A stretch of 64,000 nt of DNA from Physcocola sp002396385 (lineage in GTDB: Bacteria; Bacteroidota; Bacteroidia; Bacteroidales; Paludibacteraceae), in the NCBI GenBank assembly GCA_946535435.1, contig CAMNDM010000001.1:62001-126000 (forward strand). Reading direction: 5' to 3'. A program made the position numbers and the translations under genes. How positions within the stretch are numbered: the first letter of the stretch is position 1; every line of letters begins with the position of its first letter. The notes beneath the pieces are model-generated. The model saw nothing but the letters and a program-made list of their open reading frames with translations. It was not told where the DNA came from and did no database searches. Shown one piece after another: positions 56,004-64,000 of this stretch.

Positions 56004-57725
56004 ATGAGAAAGATTATTTTTGGTGTAGTTTCTACCTTCTTCGTTTGCATAACATCGTGTAAAGTAGAGGATTACAATCTGTCTGATATCAGTACAGACG
56101 ACCTTGTAGTGAATACCGCCGTAAGTTCGCCCATTGGACAATGTTTCATTTCTGTGGAAGACCTGGTAAAGCAACAAGACATTGAAGGCCTAGGCTACGG
56201 AGATGACGGAGTTGTTGTATTCGCCTACGATACAGTCCAACATTTCCAGATAGACCCTATCAATACAAACGGGTTCTACAGCCAGGAGGTCCTCTCGGGC
56301 TACGACTTGTTCGAAGAAGAGATGGGGAAAGCCGGCATCACAAAAGAACAGGCCGTTATGATGAACAAACCGGTAAAACTGACATTACCAAGGAACGACC
56401 GTATCAAGATTACTACAAAAATCGGGTTGAAAGACCTTGTTGACGACACGCAATACCGCATAGACAGCGTCATCTTCAAGGAAGCTCCCGTACATGTCAT
56501 ACTACAATCTAATATCAACGGTCTGTTGGAAAACTGTAGTGCCAGTATAGGTTTTAGCGGGAATAAGATAGACGATCTGGGCTACAAGCCGAGCGCCGAC
56601 AAACCCTTTATGGTCGACCTGGGCTCTACAGTCTTAAGGATGGCCAATACCGACAGCGTTGAAGTAGACTGCTACCTCGATGTTAACAAACAAACCAAAA
56701 TATCAATCACTCCAGAAAGCAATGTTGTCATCAACATAGCCACAGGCGACGCTATGTGGAAAATAGAAAAAGCCTGGGGCGTATTCAACGGCTTGGAACA
56801 GCAGTTGGGCCACGAGGTTATTCCTATCGACATCTACGATCAGGAAGAAGACGGAGTGAAGTTCAACTTGCAGGTAGAAGACCCGAGAATTTCACTGAAA
56901 GTACACTCTAATATCGGCATACCTTTCCGTTTGGGAGTAGACAAACTAGAGGCTACTAACGGGAAAAAGACCGAAACCGCCATATTTGAAAACGGGAAAC
57001 AGAGTTACAACAAAGATTTGAACTATGCCAAAAAAGTGGGCGACAATATTACCGCTTTAGACGTCACCTTCAACAAAAAGAACGGAGGTATTGACAAACT
57101 GGTCAACATGCTGCCTAAAGAAGTGACACTTGACTACCGTTTCGAAGCTGTAGACGGCGACTTGAACGGGAAGGAGAACTATTTCATCACCGATGATGCC
57201 TACATCGATATGATTTGTAAAGTTGAGTTGCCAGCCTACCTGCGCAAAGGCAGCTATATATTGTCGAGTGACACCATTAAGGACATTGAGTTTGGCGAAG
57301 ACTTGGGCGACAAGTACTCGTTCAAATACGTGAAACTTAAAGCCCTTGTAAGCAACACACTCCCATTCAACGCAAAAGTCAGCTTCTTTTTCCTGCAAGA
57401 GGATGAAAAGACGGGTGAAATCAGCATTATACCCGACAACAACATTAACAAGAGCATTAACGTTAAAGCCGGAAGAATCAACAGTAAGAGCCACATCGTT
57501 GAACGTTCGGCCAACACTTTCGAACTGTTGGAATTCAAAGAAAGAGATATTCCTAGTTTGAAAAAGGCCAAGCACATCCTCATTATGTACGAGGTCGCTG
57601 TAAACGAATTCGACAAAGTCAAGGTAACGCGCAACAACAAACTCAACATTGTTCTGAATGCATCGGCAAAAGGCAGTGTCAACGTCGGCAAACTAAACGA
57701 GACTAAAGAAGATGAAAACAACTAA
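56004..57725 (+). CDS. Lipoprotein of unknown function
   Basis: A 573-residue lipoprotein. Residues 1-19 form a lipoprotein signal with lipobox ITSC and C19 as the acylation site. The rest is beta-rich with repeated Asp-rich strands and no motif that I can name. The stop overlaps the start of the next gene (57712) by 14 bp, so the two are translationally coupled, and the lipoprotein probably partners the outer-membrane OmpA-like protein. Confidence 0.85.
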   Translation: MRKIIFGVVSTFFVCITSCKVEDYNLSDISTDDLVVNTAVSSPIGQCFISVEDLVKQQDIEGLGYGDDGVVVFAYDTVQHFQIDPINTNGFYSQEVLSGYDLFEEEMGKAGITKEQAVMMNKPVKLTLPRNDRIKITTKIGLKDLVDDTQYRIDSVIFKEAPVHVILQSNINGLLENCSASIGFSGNKIDDLGYKPSADKPFMVDLGSTVLRMANTDSVEVDCYLDVNKQTKISITPESNVVINIATGDAMWKIEKAWGVFNGLEQQLGHEVIPIDIYDQEEDGVKFNLQVEDPRISLKVHSNIGIPFRLGVDKLEATNGKKTETAIFENGKQSYNKDLNYAKKVGDNITALDVTFNKKNGGIDKLVNMLPKEVTLDYRFEAVDGDLNGKENYFITDDAYIDMICKVELPAYLRKGSYILSSDTIKDIEFGEDLGDKYSFKYVKLKALVSNTLPFNAKVSFFFLQEDEKTGEISIIPDNNINKSINVKAGRINSKSHIVERSANTFELLEFKERDIPSLKKAKHILIMYEVAVNEFDKVKVTRNNKLNIVLNASAKGSVNVGKLNETKEDENN

Positions 57726-59691
57726 CACAACATACAGAGCATTGGCGGCCATTGCGGCTTTACTGTGTCTGTCGAGCACAAACGCACAGACAAACACACA
57801 ATATTTCATGAAATGGAATCCGCAACAGCACCAGTTGAACCCCGCATTCCAGCCTGCCGGAAAATTCTATATAGGTGTGCCCGGACTGTCTTCTATCAAC
57901 TTCAACCTGGGCAACAACAATCTGGTTTTCACCGATGTGATACAAAACGTAACCGTCGATGGCAAGAAAAAAACGGTCTTGTTCCTCGACAAGAATGCAA
58001 AAAGAGGTAGTGTTGACGACTTCCTGGACGCAATGGGAAGCAACACCCGCATTTTTTACGACCACCGTATCAACCTGATAGATTTCGGTTTCAAGTTGGC
58101 TGACGGTTTCGCCACTTTCAACATCTCGAACCGTGCCAGCACCAACCTTTTACTGCCCAAAGCCATACCAGAGCTTGCCCTTAAAGGCATAGAGGAAGGT
58201 GAAAAATTCAAGATGAAGGGGAACGACTTTGCCGTTGACCTCACCGCCTATACCGAACTGGGGTTGGGATACAGCCGTGCTTTGAACGACAAACTGAATG
58301 TAGGTGCAAAATTTAAGATACTGTACGGACACGGGAACGTCCATACCAACTTTTCAGACGTCACCATTACCGGTAACGAGACAATGTGGGAGTTGAAAGG
58401 CGATGGCGACGTTAGGGCTGCGATTCCCGGCATTCGTATTTATGAAAACGAGTTAAGTCAGATAGACAGTATGACATTTGACGAAGACTTGAAGACGCGC
58501 GACTTTACCAGGCCCAAAGGTTTTGGTTTTGCGGTTGATTTGGGTGCGACCTACAAGGTTTTACCAGAACTGACCGTTAGCGCAAGCGTGCTTGACCTTG
58601 GTTTCATACACTGGACCAGGAGTTTGAACCGCTTCGTCAAGAAAGGTGACTTCGTTTGGGACGGTATCACTTTCGATATCAACGACGATACCACCGACTA
58701 TGGCATTAAATACCAAGAAATGTTCGACGAAATGTTTAATGTCGACCACAAGCCTTCGTCGTACAGCACTTGGTTGAACTCCAAATTCTTGTTAGGAGGC
58801 GAATACTCCCTCTGGAACGACCGTTTAGGCTTAGGCTTGCTGGCTAAGGGACAATTCTACCGGGGAAAACTTTACGGGAATGGAACCGCCAGCGTAAACT
58901 TCCGTCCTTGGAAACAGTTGTCGGCGACAGTTGCCTACGGCCTGTTTGATGGAGAATGGAACAATTTGGGAGCCGGTCTGAATCTGAATGCGGGTCCTGT
59001 CAACCTGTTCTGCTCGGTCGACAACATACCTTTCAGGTACGCGAAAAGCGATGGTGCCCTTATCCCTTCAAACACCGAAAAAGTACAAGTTTCACTGGGT
59101 ATGAACCTCTTCTTCGACTATACGCCGAAAAAGGAGAAGAAAAAGAAACAGAAAGAGCCGGAAAAACCAGTCTTGGTTGAGGTTACCGACACGACTACCG
59201 ACATGAACATCGTAAGCGATACCGCTGTTGTAAGCACCGAGAAGATAGACTCTTCGATAGTGAGCGACTCTAACCTCGGCATCGACACTTCTGTTGTTGA
59301 AAAACCAGTCAAGTCGAAAGAACTTTCCGACAATCTGAAGAAGCTACAAAGCGAGACAAGCAACATCAAGTTCTTGAACTACAAAGAGCACCTGATTGCC
59401 ATTCACCCAATCAGCTACGCGACACTCGACAAAATAACGAAGGAATTGAACGATGATCCGGACGTAAAAGTCACCATCGAGTGCCACTCGGCCATCATCC
59501 GCGACACCAACTTCACCTATTGGATGACCGAAGAACGTGCAAACCTGATTCGCGGTTACTTCATTGAAGGTGGTATCGATGCAAGCCGCATCACCACTGT
59601 TGGTATGGGTGCAGACAAGCCAGTTGCCAAGGGTAACACTCCGAGCGCGAACAAAGCGAACACAAGGGTAGTTCTTATCTTCAGCAAATAA
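57712..59691 (+). CDS. DUF5723-type outer membrane protein with OmpA-like C-terminal domain
   Basis: A 659-residue outer-membrane protein. A signal peptide (1-25) is followed by a PorV/DUF5723-like beta-barrel (about 30-470, with QHQLNPAFQPAGKFYIGVPG), a Lys/Val/Asp/Ser-rich linker (about 470-550) and an OmpA-like domain (about 565-659, with ERANLIRGYFIEGGIDASRITTVGMGADKPV). The usual GHTD block of the peptidoglycan site reads ECHSAIIRD, so diaminopimelate binding may be changed. It overlaps the lipoprotein gene by 14 bp. Confidence 0.88.
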   Translation: MKTTNTTYRALAAIAALLCLSSTNAQTNTQYFMKWNPQQHQLNPAFQPAGKFYIGVPGLSSINFNLGNNNLVFTDVIQNVTVDGKKKTVLFLDKNAKRGSVDDFLDAMGSNTRIFYDHRINLIDFGFKLADGFATFNISNRASTNLLLPKAIPELALKGIEEGEKFKMKGNDFAVDLTAYTELGLGYSRALNDKLNVGAKFKILYGHGNVHTNFSDVTITGNETMWELKGDGDVRAAIPGIRIYENELSQIDSMTFDEDLKTRDFTRPKGFGFAVDLGATYKVLPELTVSASVLDLGFIHWTRSLNRFVKKGDFVWDGITFDINDDTTDYGIKYQEMFDEMFNVDHKPSSYSTWLNSKFLLGGEYSLWNDRLGLGLLAKGQFYRGKLYGNGTASVNFRPWKQLSATVAYGLFDGEWNNLGAGLNLNAGPVNLFCSVDNIPFRYAKSDGALIPSNTEKVQVSLGMNLFFDYTPKKEKKKKQKEPEKPVLVEVTDTTTDMNIVSDTAVVSTEKIDSSIVSDSNLGIDTSVVEKPVKSKELSDNLKKLQSETSNIKFLNYKEHLIAIHPISYATLDKITKELNDDPDVKVTIECHSAIIRDTNFTYWMTEERANLIRGYFIEGGIDASRITTVGMGADKPVAKGNTPSANKANTRVVLIFSK

Positions 59692-59733
59692 CATTTCCAC
59701 CCGGCCGACTAAAATACAGAGCCGGTATAAAAC

Positions 59734-59776
59734 AAGCGGGGGCCGTCATAAAAACATGACAGCCCCCCGCTTTATT
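59734..59776 (+). terminator. Rho-independent terminator after the OmpA-like gene
   Basis: AAGCGGGGG...CGTCAT pairs with ATGACA...CCCCCCGCTT across a short A-rich loop, with TTTATT after it. It lies 42 bp after the stop. The stem has one bulged base. Confidence 0.85.
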
Positions 59777-59904
59777 CGTCATAATACAACCGAAAAAAAC
59801 GGAATTGAGAAGAAAGGTACCCTGTTTTTTTAATAAAATTTCCATTTTTAATTGGCAAAGAATATTTTTTATATAACTTTAAATCAATCAAAACCCTATT
59901 CAAT

Positions 59905-60607
59905 ATAAAAAAATATTTGCTTCTTTTAACGGGACTAGCCTCTATCGTTTTTGCAGCGAATGTCAATGCAACAGAAAATGAATCTTTCAGAATAATAACG
60001 ATTAGCGGCTAAGCCGATAAGCATACCTATGTAGACCTAGGCCTTCCAAGTGGAACCTTATGGGCGACCTGCAATGTGGGCGCAAACAATGCAACCGAAC
60101 CTGGCAACTTCTATGCATGGGGAGAAACCGAACCCAAAGAAGAATACAGCTGGCAGACCTATAAATGGACCGGAAAACAAAAGGTCATCAACAAATACAA
60201 CAACCCAAACTTTGGTAATCCCGACTAAACATGTGCTAGATGCAGAAGACGATGCAGCAACCGTTAATTGGGGTAAGAAATGGCGCACTCCAACCAACGA
60301 AGAGTTAACAGAACTTCGCATCCACTGCAACTGGGAATGGACAAGAAACTACAACGGAACAGGTGCTGTTGGCCGCATAGGCATATCGAAAACAAACGGC
60401 AACATCATCTTCCTTCCTGCAGGTGGTTACCGTTTCTCAACTAACGTGAAGAGCGACAATGAAGACGGTGGTTATTGGTCGTCAACGCTGTGCGACAACT
60501 ATTACTACCGTTCCTATAGCTTTAACTTCCGCGACATCAACATCGAGTGGCACCACAGCCGTCGTTTCAGCGGCCGTAATGTCCGTCCTGTCTTGATAAA
60601 AAAATAA
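59905..60607 (+). pseudogene. Decayed FISUMP-domain secreted protein
   Basis: The frame begins with a signal-peptide-like run (KKYLLLLTGLASIVFAANVNA) that has ATA in place of a start codon. A stop (TAA) appears at about 60010. Then YVDLGLPSGTLWATCNVGA and FYAWGETEPKEEY are readable to a stop at 60226. From about 60215 the sequence continues in another frame with VLDAEDDAATVNWGKKWRTPT and GGYWSSTLCDNYYYRSYSF to 60607. All parts match the Fibrobacter succinogenes major paralogous (FISUMP) domain seen in Bacteroidota surface proteins. Lost start, stop and frameshift together mark a pseudogene. Confidence 0.85.
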
Positions 60608-60635
60608 GCGTTTCTTAAACGGGTGAATAGAGGAC

Positions 60636-60860
60636 TTAGTCCTTGGCTGTCGGAAACTCTTTTATGAATGTATAGCGGGTGTTGATGCAAAAACAGGCTA
60701 GATAGACATTGCTTAGGGAATAGTGCACGTCGATATAGGTCTGGAAGTGGGCACACGACATTGGCGGCATTGAACGTGCACGCAACAGTATCCCCATTGC
60801 CGATGTGTCGTCAAGCAACCACTTCGAGTAGTCGGTTAAAATCAAGTTGTCCACTATATT
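60636..60860 (-). pseudogene. Remnant of an AAA/PD-(D/E)XK nuclease family gene
   Basis: The minus-strand text SKWLLDDTSAMG, then VHYSLSNVYLACFCINTRYTFIKEFPTAKD, follows the middle of the gene at 33050-34053 (SKRLLDDTINGN, HCFQSAICLAYFYANTRYTLVKELPTGK). It has many substitutions, a gap and a stop where the catalytic block would begin. It is a short, old fragment; both ends are approximate. Confidence 0.7.
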
Positions 60861-60992
60861 ATCAAAACGACACCGACGCAACCAGAGTTGGAGTTCCATA
60901 ACTTTTAGTTTCGTCATTATATCGCAACGCAAAAGCCCTTGCGAAAACAGCAAGGGCTCAAAACCATCAAAATTCAGTAACAAAAGAATGGC

Positions 60993-61316
60993 TTATTTTT
61001 TTTGTTTGTTTAAAATGTAAGCCAAAATACCTGCAATACCTGCAACACCTACAAAAGTTAATCCATTAATCGCACTGTTCAAGGCCTCGGCTTTATTGCG
61101 TTCAGAAAGCATTCGGAATTCGTGTTCATCCGAATGCTTAAGATAATCAGCTCGTTCATTTTGAGGCAAAGTAGACAATGCCTCATTCCGAAGTTGACGC
61201 ATTTTAATTAGACCTGCCTCCTTATAAAATTTCCCTTTGGTGTTTTCTTGACACCAAATTTCTGCAGGCTTGGATAAATTTCCAAGTGCATTTTTTATTA
61301 TAATGTCTTGTTCCAT
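60993..61316 (-). CDS. Small protein with C-terminal membrane segment, unknown function
   Basis: 107 residues: a helical, charged N-terminal part with two cysteine-poor helices (about 1-78) and one hydrophobic segment at about 84-101 (GLTFVGVAGIAGILAYIL) followed by NKQKK. It therefore looks tail-anchored. I recognise no family. It stands alone between two remnants and the sensor gene. AT-rich surroundings suggest an accessory gene. Confidence 0.6.
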   Translation of the reverse strand: MEQDIIIKNALGNLSKPAEIWCQENTKGKFYKEAGLIKMRQLRNEALSTLPQNERADYLKHSDEHEFRMLSERNKAEALNSAINGLTFVGVAGIAGILAYILNKQKK

Positions 61317-61685
61317 TTTATTTATTAATTTACTATCACTACAGCCACAACCGTGCCATTCACAAAAATCACACCCAACACAGACAAAAGGTCGTATATC
61401 AAATTAAGAAATATGACAATTTGACAGAATATATTTTATCACACAGCCAAAATGACAGAACAAATACCTTAAAGGATTTACTAGATACGGCAAGCACAAA
61501 AAAAATGGCGGAACCGTTTTTTCATATAAATTCAAGTAAGAGAAATACACATTCAATAAACTGGTTCAATTGTGAGCCATCCATCGTTCTTTCTAAAATT
61601 GCAATATAGCCTCTAACCCACAGCCCGCGCTTCTGTTTTTCAATAAATTATCGGTCAAACTTTAGCAAAAAACACTTTTTTAGTG
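61317..61685. other. AT-rich intergenic stretch without a supported gene
   Basis: About 370 bp between the small membrane protein and the sensor promoter. A 62-codon frame from a TTG at 61421 is present, but it has no recognisable motif, start context or codon pattern and is not supported. Confidence 0.5.
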
Positions 61686-61693
61686 TATCTTTG
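61661..61693 (+). promoter_or_regulatory. Candidate promoter of the sensor gene
   Basis: TATCTTTG (61686-61693) fits the TAnnTTTG -7 element, and TTTA (61661-61664) lies 21 bp upstream where TTTG is expected. The ATG follows 45 bp downstream. Confidence 0.5.
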
Positions 61694-61737
61694 AATTTGG
61701 CAAAGTATATATCACTTTGAAAAACACGCAGGCTAAT

Positions 61738-64000
61738 ATGGAGCTAAAGGCCCTAAAATTATATATAGCAGCAACTACAATACTTCTGTTGTCAGTGCTA
61801 AACTCGACAGCAGCAACCGAATATGCCCATTTCGTCCACTACAGTACCAATGACGGAATGGCATCGAACAGAATTCTCTACATAGAACCCGATCCGGAAG
61901 GACACCTATGGATTGCCACCGACTTCGGAGTTGACCGTTTCAACGGGAAAAAATTCAAGCATTACCAAGGCGACGGATACGCGGAGCTCAAACAAGAGTT
62001 CATACACTCAATTAAATACATCGGTAACGGGAAACTGGAAGCATGCGGGCAGAACAGCTTTTTGCAAGAATACGACACTAAAACCGACTCGTTTACCAAC
62101 AAGATGCCGTCGGAGTGCGTAAACGAGAACGTAACATCGGTTCTCAGAACCTACATCTCGGCCGACAACAACCGCTACATTCTCACCAACAGTTCTGGCA
62201 TATTCCAATACGACAAGAAGAAAGGTGCCTACATCAACATATCGAAAGACATTAAAGAGTTAGCACATTCTTTCGTAGCTTCGCTCTATATAGACCAAGA
62301 CGGCCGCAAATGGGTGGGCACCCTTGGTAAAGTGCTGGTTTTCGACAAAAACTGGCAGCACCTCTACTCTTACACTTCAAAATCGAGAAAACTCGGTGCT
62401 ATCACCCATCTAACTCCTTACGGGAACGGCGATTTGGTCACAACCTCGTATTCCGACGAAATATGGATATTCAACACGAAGAACAAAAAAATTGACGAGC
62501 CAAAAGTCATCAACCTGCCCTTCAACAACGCTGCCGGGCTGTTGCTTGACCATGGAGGCAAATTGTGGATAGCGACCGATGGCGACGGACTCTGGTATAC
62601 CACCAACATCACATCAGACAAACCTGTCTTTACCGAGGTAATCCCGTTCAATGCCAAAAACAACGAGATTGCAAAAATATATGCAATGGCCGAAGACACG
62701 AAGGGCAACATCTGGATCGGCACCTACAACAGCGGGCTGTGGGGGTTCATGAAACAGCAAAGCAACCTGGTTTACTTTTCGGAACAAAAGGGATTCCCCA
62801 ACGTTGTCTGCACCGGATTCTGCACCGACAAAGATAACAACCTCTGGGTCAGCACCGATGGAAACGGGCTCTACCAGGTTAAAGGTAACTTCCAACAAAT
62901 CAACCGCTACGACCTGCCGTCGAAAAATCTGATTTCGATGGAGAAAGCCGACGAGAAAGGTAATATTATGATTGGCACCTGGGGAAGGGGCGCACTCCTC
63001 TTCAACCCCGATAACAAGAATTGCCACCGCATACAGTTCGGTTCATTGGGATATGGTATCGACTACCTGAACAATACCAGCAGACTAAACAACGGAGACA
63101 CCTGGATATGCACTTCGGGAGACGGACTTTACAGAAAGAACCATAACGATTGGGAACGATGGACACTGACGGGCAAAAACGACCACGACAATCCCGACAT
63201 TTGGACAAAGAAAGTAGTGGAAGGTAAAAACGGCACCATTTGGATTCTCACAACCAACACTCTCTGGCGCATTAACGGAGACAAGAAAGAAGACCTACTG
63301 CCAAGCCACAAACAACAGCACACCCGACACCCTAGAATAGTAGAAGACGCCATTCTACTGGCAAACGGCGACTTATTGGTAGCAACCACCAAAGGTATGC
63401 TGCACATAAGTGAAGACGGTTCACGCATTGACTCATTGGCGTATGTTCCACAAATACACTTCAGTATTGTCATTGCCGACAACGACGGGAAAATATGGGC
63501 GGCAAGTACCAACGGCGTCATGAACATAGACCTTGCGGCTAAGACTTGTAAGATAATTGCCGGCAACAGTACAGCCAGCACCCGTTACGACTTTTTCCCT
63601 CATTCGGGCTACAACGACGGGAAAGGTCACCTCTATTTTGGCACCAGTTCGGGGTTCTTCTGCTATAACACCATCGGTCACTACGAGGCTAGCCCTATCT
63701 CGTGGCTGTCTTTCTCTGACCTCTACATCAACAACACACGGATACACCCGTTCACCAGCGTGCTTGAGAACGGCAACATATCGACCATAAAGGAAATCGA
63801 ATTAGACTACGACCAGACGAACATCAGCATCGATGTAGACCTGGTCGACTTCGACGAACTTAACAAAGCCCAATGCCGTTACCGCCTTATAGGACTTCAC
63901 AACGCTTGGACAAACATGGGTAGCGACCTGACCATCTCTTTCAACCACCTGCCCAAAGGAGACTATACGCTTGAAGTGGAAGCCTTCCGGACAAACAAGA
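61738..64000 (+). CDS. Two-component propeller sensor (hybrid or histidine kinase type), 3' end outside window
   Basis: The first 754 codons of a large sensor. A signal or membrane segment lies at about 7-23. Residues about 30-680 form a two-propeller periplasmic domain with repeats of the type D..G.LWIGT (DPEGHLWIATDFGVDRF, DQDGRKWVGT, HGGKLWIATDGDGLW, DTKGNIWIGTYNSGLW, DKDNNLWVSTDGNGLY). A Y_Y_Y immunoglobulin-like domain follows (about 690-754, CRYRLIGLHNAWTNMG and LPKGDYTLEVEA). Kinase and output domains, if present, lie beyond base 64000. Such sensors commonly control polysaccharide-use genes. Confidence 0.92.
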   Translation, partial: MELKALKLYIAATTILLLSVLNSTAATEYAHFVHYSTNDGMASNRILYIEPDPEGHLWIATDFGVDRFNGKKFKHYQGDGYAELKQEFIHSIKYIGNGKLEACGQNSFLQEYDTKTDSFTNKMPSECVNENVTSVLRTYISADNNRYILTNSSGIFQYDKKKGAYINISKDIKELAHSFVASLYIDQDGRKWVGTLGKVLVFDKNWQHLYSYTSKSRKLGAITHLTPYGNGDLVTTSYSDEIWIFNTKNKKIDEPKVINLPFNNAAGLLLDHGGKLWIATDGDGLWYTTNITSDKPVFTEVIPFNAKNNEIAKIYAMAEDTKGNIWIGTYNSGLWGFMKQQSNLVYFSEQKGFPNVVCTGFCTDKDNNLWVSTDGNGLYQVKGNFQQINRYDLPSKNLISMEKADEKGNIMIGTWGRGALLFNPDNKNCHRIQFGSLGYGIDYLNNTSRLNNGDTWICTSGDGLYRKNHNDWERWTLTGKNDHDNPDIWTKKVVEGKNGTIWILTTNTLWRINGDKKEDLLPSHKQQHTRHPRIVEDAILLANGDLLVATTKGMLHISEDGSRIDSLAYVPQIHFSIVIADNDGKIWAASTNGVMNIDLAAKTCKIIAGNSTASTRYDFFPHSGYNDGKGHLYFGTSSGFFCYNTIGHYEASPISWLSFSDLYINNTRIHPFTSVLENGNISTIKEIELDYDQTNISIDVDLVDFDELNKAQCRYRLIGLHNAWTNMGSDLTISFNHLPKGDYTLEVEAFRTNK

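Noticed and set aside
61421..61609. 62-codon plus-strand gene
   Set aside because: TTG start, AT-rich sequence and no motif; not distinguishable from chance.

Overview
The window looks like chromosomal DNA of a Bacteroidales (Bacteroidota) bacterium. The grounds are the Bacteroidota form of the division and cell-wall (dcw) cluster ending in yqeY, SusC-type TonB-dependent receptors, -7 promoter boxes of the form TAnnTTTG, few Shine-Dalgarno sites, a xylanase with a type IX secretion sorting tail, BspA-type leucine-rich repeats and a Y_Y_Y-type sensor. Genus cannot be fixed from the sequence. No tRNA, rRNA, CRISPR array or intact insertion sequence was seen.

Layout. (1) 1-9862, minus strand: three head-to-tail copies of a SusC-like receptor. 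The one furthest downstream runs off the window, the middle one is cut by an in-frame TAA and the first is intact. All three begin with a cysteine-motif leader placed before the signal segment. (2) 10174-27477, plus strand: an uninterrupted dcw cluster mraZ-rsmH-ftsL-ftsI-murE-mraY-murD-ftsW-murG-murC-ftsQ-ftsA-ftsZ, then a second, diverged ftsZ, then yqeY and a strong terminator. A tandem MraZ-type operator lies upstream. (3) 27712-34053: an accessory stretch with an orphan barstar-like immunity gene, a truncated Rpn-type nuclease, an ADP-ribosylglycohydrolase, a BspA-like protein, a secreted GH10 xylanase and an AAA/PD-(D/E)XK pseudogene. (4) 34268-38913: a TolC/MacA/MacB-type efflux operon. 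(5) 38931-43860: a SUFU + DUF2185 + TPR protein that looks like a polyimmunity protein, a DUF4348-like protein, a GHL10 glycosidase-like protein and MarC. (6) 44069-47398: an operon of a large helical protein of unknown function, a calcineurin-like phosphoesterase and a DUF4112 membrane protein. (7) 47400-53283, minus: LrgB, LrgA, a patatin/beta-barrel protein, a membrane TerB/J-domain protein, a secreted protein and a ThiE/TenI-like protein. (8) 53375-59691, plus: DprA-like, PBP4/DacB, a lipoprotein and a DUF5723/OmpA-like outer membrane protein. (9) 59905-61316: decayed FISUMP and PD-(D/E)XK remnants and a small membrane protein. (10) 61738-end: the N-terminal part of a propeller-type sensor.

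How the genes work together. The core of the window makes UDP-MurNAc-peptide (MurC, D, E, with a DNPR motif suggesting meso-diaminopimelate), lipid I and II (MraY, MurG) and the septal machine (FtsW/FtsI with FtsL/FtsQ, and FtsA/FtsZ). The most unusual item is the second ftsZ. It keeps the tubulin/FtsZ fold signatures but has a lysine inside the glycine-rich GTP-binding motif and has lost the T7-loop asparagine while keeping both aspartates. It sits 12 bp after a canonical ftsZ, so the two should be co-expressed and may co-assemble.
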